From NCBI RefSeq assembly GCF_000330505.1, contig NW_004191857.1:79633-98556 (forward strand): a stretch of 18,924 bases of DNA, given 5' to 3'. Under the pieces are notes generated by a model. That model made no database searches, was not told the origin of the DNA, and was given only the letters and a program-made list of their open reading frames with translations. Below, in pieces: positions 1 to 9,732 of this stretch (position 1 is the first letter of the stretch; every line of letters begins with the position of its first letter). The translations under genes were made by a program, and so were the position numbers. This stretch comes from Entamoeba invadens IP1 (lineage: Eukaryota; Evosea; Mastigamoebida; Endamoebidae).

Positions 1-1420
1 ACCTTTTATTGTTTTCAAATAAAAAAATAGCCAAAGAACATAAGACTGATGATTACAAACTTTCTAAAACGAGCATCCTGAAGTACCTAGGAATTCTTCT
101 CTACATGGGAGCTCACCATGATGTCATTAATCCCGTGGAAGAGCTTTGGTCACTCGACCACGGAAAATCTATTTATAGAAATAGCATGCCACGTGACATG
201 TTTAAATTCATTTCTTCACACATCGAAACTTACGATGTGGGCCAGCCAGATGATGTTTGTGATGATGCATCAGACACTTCAGATGATGGGGATGTCGAAG
301 AGAAAGAGGAAGCTGAAAACGGGCCAGAAGGAGAGTATTTCAACTGCGCGGAATATTCAGATCGAGATTTCAGAGATCTCTTTGAAGAGCAACTCAGGAA
401 AGATGTCAGAATCAAAAGGGGCATCGTTGGTAGTGGAGTTGTTAAAGTCGTCCCTGCAATAACTCCAAATGCACACGACAGCTTTTCTAAAATTAGAGTG
501 ATTTTAGATAAGTTTATTTCTAACCTTGTCAACCAAACCTATTACAAACCTAGTAATAGTGTTTCGGTTGACGAACATTTGTGTTCTTATAAAGGGCATA
601 TGTGGGCTAAGGTGTTTATTAAGTCTAAGCCTGGACGTTATGGTATAAAGTTTTGGGTTTGTTCTATTTTTACCAAATGAGTTTTATTTATGAAGTCAAA
701 AATGACGGATAGTTATTATTGGTTTGACATGTATGATCAAATTTAATAATTTAATTATTTGTTTATTTGAGTTATTTATAGTTTTCTAACTCGTAGATGT
801 GTGCTGACTGTGAGACAGGAATGACTCTAAACCTCCAAATGTACTGTGGTAAATGTGGTGGTAAGGAGGACAATCAGGGCTTTAGAGTGGTCAGGGACAT
901 GGTGCTACCCATGTTATGCCGTGGTAACAAGTTTACCGTTGTGTGTGACAACTTCTTCTGTACGTTAATGTTGTCACACTACCTTGCTTCATGTGGGTGC
1001 CAACTTTTGGGAACCATGAGGATTAATAGGAAAGAACTTCCTGACGAAGCAAAGGCCATCAAAGGGAGAACTCCCGATACCACCATCTTTTTCTCGAAAG
1101 GAAAGTGTAAGCTCATCTCTTACTTCAACGAGAAAAAGAAGCTGGTATTGGTCTTGTCAACCTGCCACGAAAAGAATGAAATTGAAGTCGTCGAGCAGGA
1201 TGTGTTCATTGGCAAAGAAAAAATGACAATACACAAACCCCAGCCCATCCTTGATTACAACCACAAAATGGGTGGGGTTGACACTGTGGATCAGATGACC
1301 AGGTATTATACGTGTAGACGTCGAACAAACAGGTGGAACATCAAAGCTTTATATGATATGATTGATATAGCTGCCTTAAACGCGGATAAAACGTACTCAA
1401 ATTACCACCCTTGCAAATGA
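1..1420 (+). CDS. piggyBac transposase, 5' partial, two exons (1-656, 797-1420)
   Basis: This is a DDE/D transposase of the piggyBac family, which cuts and pastes DNA at TTAA. Exon 1 is open to the left edge (frame at base 3), so the true start lies outside the window. Exon 1 holds the first catalytic Asp (VDEHL, codon 570-572) followed by KPGRYGIKFW. Exon 2 begins at 797 with MCADCETGMTLNLQMYCGK, which continues the family block directly. It holds the second Asp (VCDNFF, codon 947-949) and the GGVDTVDQM block with the last two (codons 1280-1282 and 1289-1291). An acidic stretch at about 270-330 interrupts exon 1. The protein ends at NYHPCK and lacks the Cys-rich C-terminal zinc domain usual in the family. 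Fifteen in-frame codons after the TGA (VDFLNNLSGALMKMK) resemble the usual continuation, so the stop may be a nonsense mutation. Family assignment is firm; activity is doubtful. Confidence 0.9.
657..796 (+). other. Spliceosomal intron in the piggyBac transposase
   Basis: A 140-bp AT-rich intron. It begins GTTTGTT, the typical Entamoeba 5' splice site, and ends in a T-rich stretch followed by TAG. Exon 1 ends on a complete codon (Trp) and exon 2 starts on a complete codon, so it is phase 0. The intron has in-frame stops, so it must be removed for a full transposase. Splicing joins two halves of a conserved block with no residue lost, which argues against decay by frameshift. Confidence 0.85.
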
Positions 1421-2884
1421 GTGGATTTTTTGAACAATCTTTCTGGTGCTTTAATGAAAATGAAATGATTTTTCTGTTTTGTTTGGTTTTTTATAAAGTA
1501 GGAACTGTTTATTTCATTCAATACGTGCTTTTTTATTGAACCTCGAAAAAGATTATCGTGAAATAAAATAAAAATAAGGGTCATTATACCATTTTTTTTC
1601 TTTTTTTACTTATGGATAAGTTTTTAAAAACTTGTGTTATAACAACATCGTGATGTCGTTACTCAACACCATAAACAACAGTTGGTAAAGTATATACATG
1701 AGTATTATGGTGATAATGGTGTTATAATGGTGTTTGTTGATAATTCTATCAAATTGTAAATTTATTATTACAAAACTACAATTTATTAAATTTCCATTTT
1801 TATAAATAATATTTTTTATTATATAATATAGTTCAAAATATTTTTTTATTATTTGTTAAGTTTTTTGCTATTTGTTTTTTTGTTTATAATTTGTATTATC
1901 CCTTTATTTTTAATTTAAATTATTTGTTTGTTGCCCAAAAATGCATAATTTAAAAATGCATAAACAGTGAATGCAAAATAAGCATTTGATTACCAAATAC
2001 AATAACATTTATTTGAAAATGATAATATCAAATCAATTTTGCCCTTTGTTTTTGTTTGAAAATGATAAAAAAAATAAAATAACAAATAATGAATTCATAT
2101 CTTGCTTCTTTGACAGTGGCACGACTTGAAACTCAACGGGTGACCATAAAACCTCATGGTGATCAAAGTTTATTTAAACGCGACTATATTGACTGTTTAA
2201 GTCATTTTCGAGAATTTTTCTCGATTTTGTGATTTTTGATACTTTTGAAAATGTATTTTAGATATTTTTTGTTTATTTTATACTTATGTTCTCTAAGATT
2301 TTTTTTCAAAGTCGGAACAAACAAAAGTGTCTTTACATCTTATCTTATTTCTTTTACAAAAATTTAGTAAAACCCAATTTTTTAAATTATTGTATTTTTC
2401 AAAGTTTACAAAAAAAACTATTTATTTTCCCTTGTAATTGTTTTTGAGATCAATTGCATATTGAAATTTCAAGACACCTCAAAGTCTATGCGTTTTTATT
2501 TTTTCTTTGTTATTTTATGATGCAATTGATTTTGAATATTCTGGACCAGTATGTTTTATGATGCAATTTGGTCTTTGTTATATTTTATAATAAATTTTAT
2601 TATTGTAATAAGTTGTGGACATCTCAATAAAATTTTGATCTGACTTTTCCATTGAACTGTGACTTGTTTCTGAAAGGATCAAGCAAAAAGTGAACCTTTG
2701 TTCATCTCAACTTCAACAAAAAATTCACTTTTTTTTACTATAATTTATAACATTTTACTATAAAAATATACTAGAGCCGTCGTTCCAGGGTGTCTAGCTT
2801 TTTTTTGAAAAAATTAAAGAAAAAAAGTCACATTTACATTACAATTGACTAAGATTTTTATTTTTTTACAAATTTTGATTTTTC
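1421..2884. other. AT-rich non-coding stretch inside the presumed piggyBac element
   Basis: No ORF of convincing composition on either strand. Small structures seen are three ATGGTG copies at 1707, 1716 and 1727 with CACCAT at 1667-1672; a perfect hairpin at 2208-2224 (7-bp stem TCGAGAA, 3-base loop); and an inverted repeat AAAAAGTGAA at 2685-2694 with TTCACTTTTT at 2724-2733. None has a clear function. Confidence 0.5.
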
Positions 2885-2898
2885 CCGTCCTCGAAGGG
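2777..2898 (+). repeat. Terminal and subterminal repeat pair of the piggyBac end
   Basis: CCGTCGTTCCAGGG (2777-2790) and CCGTCCTCGAAGGG (2885-2898) share 10 of 14 positions in the same orientation. The second abuts TTAA. This matches the general plan of piggyBac ends, but without the left end the assignment is an inference. Confidence 0.45.
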
Positions 2899-2902
2899 TT
2901 AA

Positions 2903-3488
2903 TGTAATGTTTATATTTTAAAATAAAATTATTATTTTAAAATATTAAAATATTTTATTATCCACACAAAACATATTTAAAATTTAGAAACGACATTTAC
3001 TGATAACAATTGTCAGCCAACTCTAAATACCCGTTCTTAAAATTTGTTCTCCGATGTCACTTCTTACGTTTTTACACGAGACGCGACTCGTTATGATCAC
3101 ATCTTGAACAGTTATAAACAAATGTATTTTTTATGGTTTGTATTGTTATATTTTGTTTTTGTTTTTGTTATACAACACTTCTTATTGTCTTTTTTTTATA
3201 GTACTTGTTCGGGATAAAATCGTAATTAATTTATTTTGAACTTGGGGGTTTAAGACAATTTGATGGGTTTTTACTATGCTTGTAGATGTTAAAACACTTG
3301 AAATAAACAATTACTAAAAAATAATTTTAATAATTTATTAAATAATATATTGATAATAAATGTTTGAATCATTGTAAAAAACAATGTTAATTATTAATTA
3401 TTGATTATCGTAGAATAATAATCATGTTTTCGACATTTTAAAACATTAATCACAAACAAATAAAACTGAATTTTTTCAATTGTATTAA
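2903..3488. other. Intergenic region upstream of the receptor kinase
   Basis: Mostly A/T runs with no ORF. One less AT-rich patch around 3070-3100 contains ACGAG-N6-CTCGT, a short inverted repeat. The receptor-kinase promoter should lie in the last ~100 bases; no clear TATA-like element was found there. Confidence 0.5.
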
Positions 3489-6400
3489 ATGTGTGTGACT
3501 GTTTTATACTTAGTATTTGTAATAATTGTTGTTGCGGAGTATTGTCTTGATGAAATGGAATGCCGCAATGATATCTATCAACAATCTACAAATTGTTCTT
3601 CGAAAACATGGCATCTTTTTGAATCAATTTTAACACTAAAGTCTAATGTAAATGTTAATACCATTGGCATGAAAATAGAAAAAAGTTCATTAGTATGTGA
3701 ACCAAATTCCAATTTGATAGTAACTGGTATTTTTTACTCTTTGGGTAATTCCTCTTATAACAATTTAAGATTTCAACCTTATTCACACTATTCATTCAAT
3801 GATTCAACACTTGTCTTAACGACATTTTCTTTAGATGATTCATCCACTGCAATAAGCAACAGTTTTTCTTTTGCTGGTACAAGTAAAGGGACATTAGGAG
3901 GTTCTTCTATTTTTAACACAGATGTATTGAAAATACAACAAACTTCTAATTTAGAAGCTTATAACACATCTTCTATTGAATGTAAAATCATTTTAATTGA
4001 TGAAGCTTCTATGGTTTCATTATATAATGATTCAATGCTAAATTCAAACACAATCGTGACAACTTCTGGAGCAACATTAAATATTTACAACAACTCGACT
4101 ATCAAATGTGACTTATTGAATTGTACAAATGGTTCAAATGTGAATTTGATTAACAACACTGTCATACACACAAATTCCATTGATATAAATAATGGGACAT
4201 CTCTACATTTGTATAATAAAACCTTTTTGGATATAAACAATTTTTTGACTTTCATAAACTCCGTATTAGATCTCAGAGATGGCTCAAGAATACATTCAGA
4301 TTTCATCTACTTGAAACCAATAAATTTCGCTTTATTTTCAGAAAAAACATTAGCTATGATGGTCTCCAATTTTTTATCATTTCAGTTATCTTCTTCCTAT
4401 GTTTTGACAGTGGAGAAATCCCCTTATATCAAAACCAATTTTTTGACTTTAGATTTTTTAGGTGGAATTATCAATGTAATAAACAGAGAAAGGTTTGACA
4501 TGCCTTTATTTGTGACAAAAAATAGTACAATTCAAAATTTAAATGAAATATCAATTGCTGATTCGATTGAACAATTTGATTTCATTTATTCAGATGAAAT
4601 AATTGAAAACGATTTTATAACACCCAAATGTAAAATCATGAAAGGACAATTAATTAGGTGTGGTGGCAACATGGATGATACTTTATTTTGTCACATCATT
4701 AGGGTGTCAAATAACAACAACAAGTACATTGAAAGTTGTTATAATGACTATATTGAAGACTATTATTTGGTTCCAATTAATGATGTTTATATGATTTTTG
4801 TCAGGAGCGAGTTATCAAAAGGTGTTGTTAATAATAAAAAATCAAATAAAAAAGAATTAAACACACAAACTTTATATGTGACTTTGGGTGAAACAACTGT
4901 GATACTGGATAAAGTCACTGATTATATCCACATTAATGTCACTTCCCAAACTCCAAATGAAATTACCACCAACTTATTTTCACAATTATCAAATCAGAAA
5001 CAAATTCTTGTTACGTTCTCCAGTTCAAAAGGTGTTTTATTTGTACATTATCTATGTAGGAATGGGTTTATAACCACAAGTAAAATTGTTTGTATCTCAA
5101 ATGCGACATGTGAAAATGGTATTTTTGATTCGACAAAAGGGCAATGTCAAAAATGTCAACATACAAATTGTGCTAAATGTACATTCGACGACCAAATTGA
5201 AAATTGTCAAAAATGTGATTCTCCTTATGAACTTAATAACAATACTTGTATGAAACAATCAATTTGTAAATTATCTGATGGTAACACGTGTATTGTATGT
5301 AATGATGGGTATATAATTAAAAATAAAGTTTGTGTTAAATTAGATGGGAAATGCCAAATTGAAAGAAATGGTTTGTGTGAATTGTGTGATCCTGTTTTTT
5401 CAAGTTTAATTTCTATATCAGGCGAGTGTAAAAGTGTTGAAAATGTTATTCAGCATAGTGCGCAGAGTGTTTTAGAATGCAACAAAGAATACATATCAAA
5501 TTCTTCATATTGTAACAAGTGTGATCTGATACAAGATAATTGTGATATTTGCGACTTAATGTTTTGTACAAAGTGTTTAAATTCTTTTGTAATTTCACAA
5601 AATACAAAGTGTGTAACTTCTTCATGTGATATTGTTAATAACACTTTTAAAGATCAAAATGGTAATTGTCTTCCAGATATAACAAATTGTGAAATTGTTG
5701 TAAATGGAAAGTGTGTTAAATGTATTAATAATTACTTTTTAGAAAACAATACATGCATAACAAACAACAATAACACTTTATGTGCAGTTGGTACTTCATT
5801 CGGATGCACTCGTTGTATCAATGGTTTTTATTATTCTTATAACACGAAAACGTGTGAACAATGTAACTCGAATTGTCAGACATGTCTTAGTCAATCAATT
5901 TGTTTGTCATGTAATGAAGGTATGTTTTTGAGTGACCATGTGTGTAAGTCAAATGATGAATTAAAAGGTTCATGTAAGAAGTTTTCAAATACAGGAAGTG
6001 GGTGTTATCAATGTTATGATGGGTATTATAGAAACGGAAATGATTGCAAACATTGTGACATCAGCTGTGATACATGCCTTCGCTTTTCTGATTGTTTCAC
6101 TTGCAATTTAACTAATTTTAAAGATTTTGAAGGTAATTGTAAACCACAGACTGATCTTATTGGATGTGCAGTTCAAGTAACACAGAACGGATGTTCTATC
6201 TGTAAACCCGGCTATTATTCAACAAACAATGAATGTGGAATTTGTTCAAACAATTGTAAAGAGTGTATTTTATATAATAAGTGTTCTTCATGTCAAGATG
6301 ATTATATTTTGATTAACAGTGAATGCAAAATCTATTCTTCAGTTGACTCTTGTAAATCTGGAATGGATTCCAAGTGTTCCAAATGTTCATTTTGGAAGAA

Positions 6401-7766
6401 GCCAAATGAAAGTGGTACCTTCTGTCAAAACTCACCAGTTTGGTGGCTAATAGTTATTATTATAATTATAATATTATTAGTTGTGGTACTCCTTATAATA
6501 GGAACATGTATAGCGTTGTCACAACTTTTGTCTTCAATCCACAAAAAACAAGTTGAGTTGAACACAACAATATTCAATATGAAACAATCAAATGTTTCAT
6601 TTACAAAATTGTCAAATGGTATTTTGGTGAACAAAACAGTTTTGGATTTTAATGAAGAAATTGCAGAACTACCGATTGGCGAAAGTACCCGACAATTAAT
6701 TTGTATTGGCAATGCAAACAAAAATCCATATAAGATACAATTTTCAATAAAAGAAGAAGAGACAAAATTCACACTGAAAATAAATCCTGAATTGGCTGTT
6801 TTGAAACACGACGAAGCTTGCGAATTTGAAATATTTATTATTCCAAATTATACCACTAAAATTGACAGTAAAATGGTAGTTATAGCAAAGAGTCTCAAAG
6901 TTCAAAAAGAGATTTATAATGATATCAAAATTGAAGGGAATACCGCTCTCTCAACAAGACTTGACCCAACTGAACTAATTGATAACGAAAAAGTTGGTGA
7001 AGGCAGTTTTGGAGTTGTTTATAAAGGCACATTCAGAGGCAATTTAGTTGCAATTAAAAAGCTTAAAAACATCTTAAATGAACAAAATGTTCTTGATGAA
7101 TTTACAAAAGAAGTTGATATGCTTGACAAATTCCGATGTGATTATATTGTACACTTTTATGGTGCAGTTTTTATTATTAACAAAATGTGTATGATCACAG
7201 AATTTGCAAAATATGGAAGTTTAAATGACTTAATAAAAAACAAAAAAGAAACAACAATACAAAAAGATGTTAAAAGCAAATTCATCAATGATATGGCAAA
7301 TGGACTGATTTATTTACACACAAACGGTATTGTACACAGAGATGTCAAGCCGGACAATTTACTCGTGTTTTCACTTGAAATGAATGACAAAGTTAACGCA
7401 AAATTGACTGATTTTGGAAGTGCAAGAAATATTAATCTACTGATGACAAACATGACTTTTACAAAAGGCGTTGGAACACCAGTATATATGGCTCCTGAAA
7501 TTTTGAAGAGAGAAAAGTACAAGATGAGCGCAGACATCTACTCGTTTGGAATAACTTTTTATGAAACTTTAAAATGGGGAGAAGCCTATGACAAAAACGA
7601 ATTCAAGTTTCCGTGGAAAATAGCAGAGTTCGTTATTTCAGGAAAAAGACTGGAAAGAATGGAAAACATGAGTGAATGCCAATATAATTTGATACAAAAA
7701 TGTTTGAGCCAACGACAAGAAGATAGGCCGAATATTGATAAAGTTGTTGAACTTTTGAAATTATAA
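3489..7766 (+). CDS. Transmembrane receptor-like protein kinase (Entamoeba TMK family)
   Basis: A single-exon, 1425-residue type I receptor kinase. The start at 3489 gives a hydrophobic signal peptide (about 1-17). Residues ~60-300 are rich in Asn, Ser and Thr with a recurring short strand pattern, many N-glycosylation sequons and no LRRs. Residues ~523-979 form a Cys-rich, furin-receptor-like array of repeated CxxC units. The membrane span is ~985-1010 (WWLIV then I/L/V only). A cytoplasmic beta-rich segment (~1050-1135), possibly MSP/ASH-like, precedes the kinase (~1163-1425). The kinase has the G-loop GEGSFG at 1170-1175, Lys1190 in VAIK, Glu1208, HRD with Asp1285, Asn1290, DFG at 1308-1310 and APE at 1335-1337. 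All catalytic residues are present, so it should be active, most likely as a Ser/Thr kinase of TKL type. The family in E. histolytica has been linked to phagocytosis and growth responses. The ligand is unknown. Confidence 0.93.
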   Translation: MCVTVLYLVFVIIVVAEYCLDEMECRNDIYQQSTNCSSKTWHLFESILTLKSNVNVNTIGMKIEKSSLVCEPNSNLIVTGIFYSLGNSSYNNLRFQPYSHYSFNDSTLVLTTFSLDDSSTAISNSFSFAGTSKGTLGGSSIFNTDVLKIQQTSNLEAYNTSSIECKIILIDEASMVSLYNDSMLNSNTIVTTSGATLNIYNNSTIKCDLLNCTNGSNVNLINNTVIHTNSIDINNGTSLHLYNKTFLDINNFLTFINSVLDLRDGSRIHSDFIYLKPINFALFSEKTLAMMVSNFLSFQLSSSYVLTVEKSPYIKTNFLTLDFLGGIINVINRERFDMPLFVTKNSTIQNLNEISIADSIEQFDFIYSDEIIENDFITPKCKIMKGQLIRCGGNMDDTLFCHIIRVSNNNNKYIESCYNDYIEDYYLVPINDVYMIFVRSELSKGVVNNKKSNKKELNTQTLYVTLGETTVILDKVTDYIHINVTSQTPNEITTNLFSQLSNQKQILVTFSSSKGVLFVHYLCRNGFITTSKIVCISNATCENGIFDSTKGQCQKCQHTNCAKCTFDDQIENCQKCDSPYELNNNTCMKQSICKLSDGNTCIVCNDGYIIKNKVCVKLDGKCQIERNGLCELCDPVFSSLISISGECKSVENVIQHSAQSVLECNKEYISNSSYCNKCDLIQDNCDICDLMFCTKCLNSFVISQNTKCVTSSCDIVNNTFKDQNGNCLPDITNCEIVVNGKCVKCINNYFLENNTCITNNNNTLCAVGTSFGCTRCINGFYYSYNTKTCEQCNSNCQTCLSQSICLSCNEGMFLSDHVCKSNDELKGSCKKFSNTGSGCYQCYDGYYRNGNDCKHCDISCDTCLRFSDCFTCNLTNFKDFEGNCKPQTDLIGCAVQVTQNGCSICKPGYYSTNNECGICSNNCKECILYNKCSSCQDDYILINSECKIYSSVDSCKSGMDSKCSKCSFWKKPNESGTFCQNSPVWWLIVIIIIIILLVVVLLIIGTCIALSQLLSSIHKKQVELNTTIFNMKQSNVSFTKLSNGILVNKTVLDFNEEIAELPIGESTRQLICIGNANKNPYKIQFSIKEEETKFTLKINPELAVLKHDEACEFEIFIIPNYTTKIDSKMVVIAKSLKVQKEIYNDIKIEGNTALSTRLDPTELIDNEKVGEGSFGVVYKGTFRGNLVAIKKLKNILNEQNVLDEFTKEVDMLDKFRCDYIVHFYGAVFIINKMCMITEFAKYGSLNDLIKNKKETTIQKDVKSKFINDMANGLIYLHTNGIVHRDVKPDNLLVFSLEMNDKVNAKLTDFGSARNINLLMTNMTFTKGVGTPVYMAPEILKREKYKMSADIYSFGITFYETLKWGEAYDKNEFKFPWKIAEFVISGKRLERMENMSECQYNLIQKCLSQRQEDRPNIDKVVELLKL

Positions 7767-8011
7767 TTATTTTAATTAACATAAAAATTGGTATATATTT
7801 ATTTTATTATTTTATAATAAAATTGTGTAGACATTTAAGACAATCAATAAACTTTAGCATACTATCAATTGGATATGTCTTAACTTGTGTATTCATTTTG
7901 TTATTAAAACAACAATTTTTGCTTTAAAACGATCATAAATAAAATCAAAAATATTAAATTATAATAATAATTTCGATTTATAAATAAATGAATATCAAAA
8001 ATAATAAGATG
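7767..8011. other. 3' flank of the receptor kinase
   Basis: AT-rich sequence between the kinase stop codon and the TA-flanked element. No gene is seen. Cleavage and polyadenylation should fall within the first tens of bases. Confidence 0.5.
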
Positions 8012-8013
8012 TA

Positions 8014-9238
8014 CAGTAGGAGAAATGAACTAGGATCATTAGAACAATTAGGGCAACTTTAGTAAAAAATGTGAAACGGTAAAAAAATACATTTTTGGGA
8101 CAAAACCCTTTATAGGCAATAACATTATTTTAATAACAAAAATTCAAATAACATTTTATCAATAACATTATTCATTAAAGAAAATACCAATAACAAAATC
8201 CAAATAACAAAAAAATACAACAATTTGTTTAAATTTTAAGAGGATGTCTTTTTCTCGTCGATCATCACCTCTTATCCCAAGCCGCAGAATATTTTGATTG
8301 TTTTAAATGGATTTTAAAACCCAGTTATAGACACCTCTCATAGTAATAATACTTGAGAGGTCTTATATCACTCAGGTTGTTGCTTTCTATTGTGTTAATG
8401 GATGACAACAGATTAATAAAACAGATGTGAATGAAACAAACAGTATGAAATAAATTGTTTTTTTCGATTTTTTCTTTAAATAATTAAAAATTTTAGTTAA
8501 TCACTTATTAACCCTGAATATATAATAAAGCTATTCAAAACTATTAATATTATAAAGAATTATTTTTTCAAAATAACATTTAAAAACAAAAAATGTAATA
8601 ACATTTTAAACTGTTTGGAATTAAAACATGAACAATTTGGTATTACAACATAAAAATATTATATAGTGTTATAGTAGATAAAATAAACATGTAAAGTGGT
8701 TCATTTTCATCATAGGTTGTCAAAATATTATCATGAAATAACTATAAATTCACTATCACAATATTTGTTAAAAGACACTTGGACTGTTAATACCATTTTC
8801 ATGAAGTCCAAAGTTAAAGATATGATGAAAAAAAATCTTAAGTCACAATTATATTATTTTGCATGTTGATTGTTAATTCGAAAAGATTATACCCATATGA
8901 AAAAACATTTTCTATAAACAAGGTATTTAACATTAATTATAATAGAAAATGTTCAACATTTCATAATTGTTTAAATCTGTATTTCCCGTGATTTAACGGT
9001 GTTTTGGCGCAATGAAATAGAGAGAGAAAAAAACAAAAATGTTGAAAAAAAGAAAAATGAAATTAGTTTGAATTGATTGGACAATTTTGTAAAGTTTCAG
9101 TTTTTTTCGAAGGGTTAAAATGATTGGTTCTTTCCAAATTGTGCACATTTATTACAACGGGAAGAAGCCCTAATCATTAGGAGTTTTTACTAAAGGTTCG
9201 GATTCATTTCTAAAGTACCGGGTCCATTTTCCCTACTG
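8014..9238. mobile_element. Non-autonomous TA-flanked inverted-repeat element (Tc1/mariner-like)
   Basis: The left end from 8014 starts CAGTAGG and the right end, read inward from 9238 on the minus strand, also starts CAGTAGG. Aligned without gaps over 55 bases, the ends agree at 37, including the outermost 7 and an internal 11-base identity (TTTAGTAAAAA). Each side is flanked by TA (8012-8013 and 9239-9240), the target duplication of Tc1/mariner elements, whose termini often begin CAGT. The 1225-bp interior has no transposase ORF on either strand, so this is a deletion derivative, a MITE-like element or a badly decayed copy. Superfamily assignment rests only on the ends. Confidence 0.65.
8333..8361. 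repeat. Hairpin ACCTCTCA-N13-TGAGAGGT
   Basis: A perfect 8-bp inverted repeat around a 13-base spacer, inside the TA-flanked element. It is GC-richer than its surroundings. Its role is unknown; it may be a relic of the element's interior. Confidence 0.4.
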
Positions 9239-9240
9239 TA

Positions 9241-9732
9241 ACATAATATAGATAAGATAAATAAACATTTATTGGTAAAGAAAATCATTTTTGGTTTTCA
9301 ATGAGTTTTTTTAGTTTGTTATTATAGTTTTTTTTACTTAATTAATTATAAATAATTGTGCCAATTAAATTTAAAAAAACAGAATTGTTGTGGAATTTTT
9401 ATTCGAGCATAATAAATGGAAAAAAAGTTGTAACCATGAATCAAGTTGATATGGTGTTAAAATAACTCTTATACCACCAAATCACTAAAACAGTTTTCAA
9501 GTTGATTTTTTGTGTATTTAATTGATTTTGACAGATTTTTTTGGTATTCATTCGATTTTGTTGCTCAACAAACTGAATATTTTTATAATCGAAGTAAACA
9601 AGAACTAAATAACACTTTTTCCTTTTCTAAACTTTTCCCAGAACTGCTTTTATCCATATAAAATATCTTTAATTATAACACTTTTGATATATAAAGGGAT
9701 TTAAACTGTTTTACTACTTTATCAGAATATTT
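9241..9732 (+). promoter_or_regulatory. Intergenic region and promoter of the proline-rich gene
   Basis: No ORF. TATATAAAG at 9688-9696 lies 37-45 bases before the ATG at 9733, a reasonable place for the Entamoeba TATA-like core element given the very short 5' leaders in this genus. The rest is A/T runs without visible structure. Confidence 0.4.

Larger units (their letters stand above)
1..2898 (+). mobile_element. piggyBac-type DNA transposon, left end outside window
   Basis: The transposase at 1-1420 defines the element. The proposed right end is GGG at 2896-2898 followed by a TTAA target at 2899-2902. The terminal 14-mer CCGTCCTCGAAGGG (2885-2898) has a relative in the same orientation 108 bp inside, CCGTCGTTCCAGGG at 2777-2790 (10 of 14 identical), as expected of terminal and subterminal transposase-binding repeats. 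The left inverted repeat cannot be seen, and the 1.5 kb between stop codon and proposed end is long for the family. The boundary is therefore tentative, although the element itself is certain. Confidence 0.55.

Noticed and set aside
680..797. Frameshift or nonsense decay splitting the transposase
   Set aside because: Donor and acceptor motifs and the exact continuity of the conserved block favour an intron.
1402..1584. 60-codon minus-strand frame after the transposase
   Set aside because: Low complexity and no recognisable features; it overlaps the continuation of the transposase frame.
1667..1732. CACCAT/ATGGTG words as a transposon inverted repeat
   Set aside because: Only 6-base words agree, with no flanking target duplication; too weak to call an element end.
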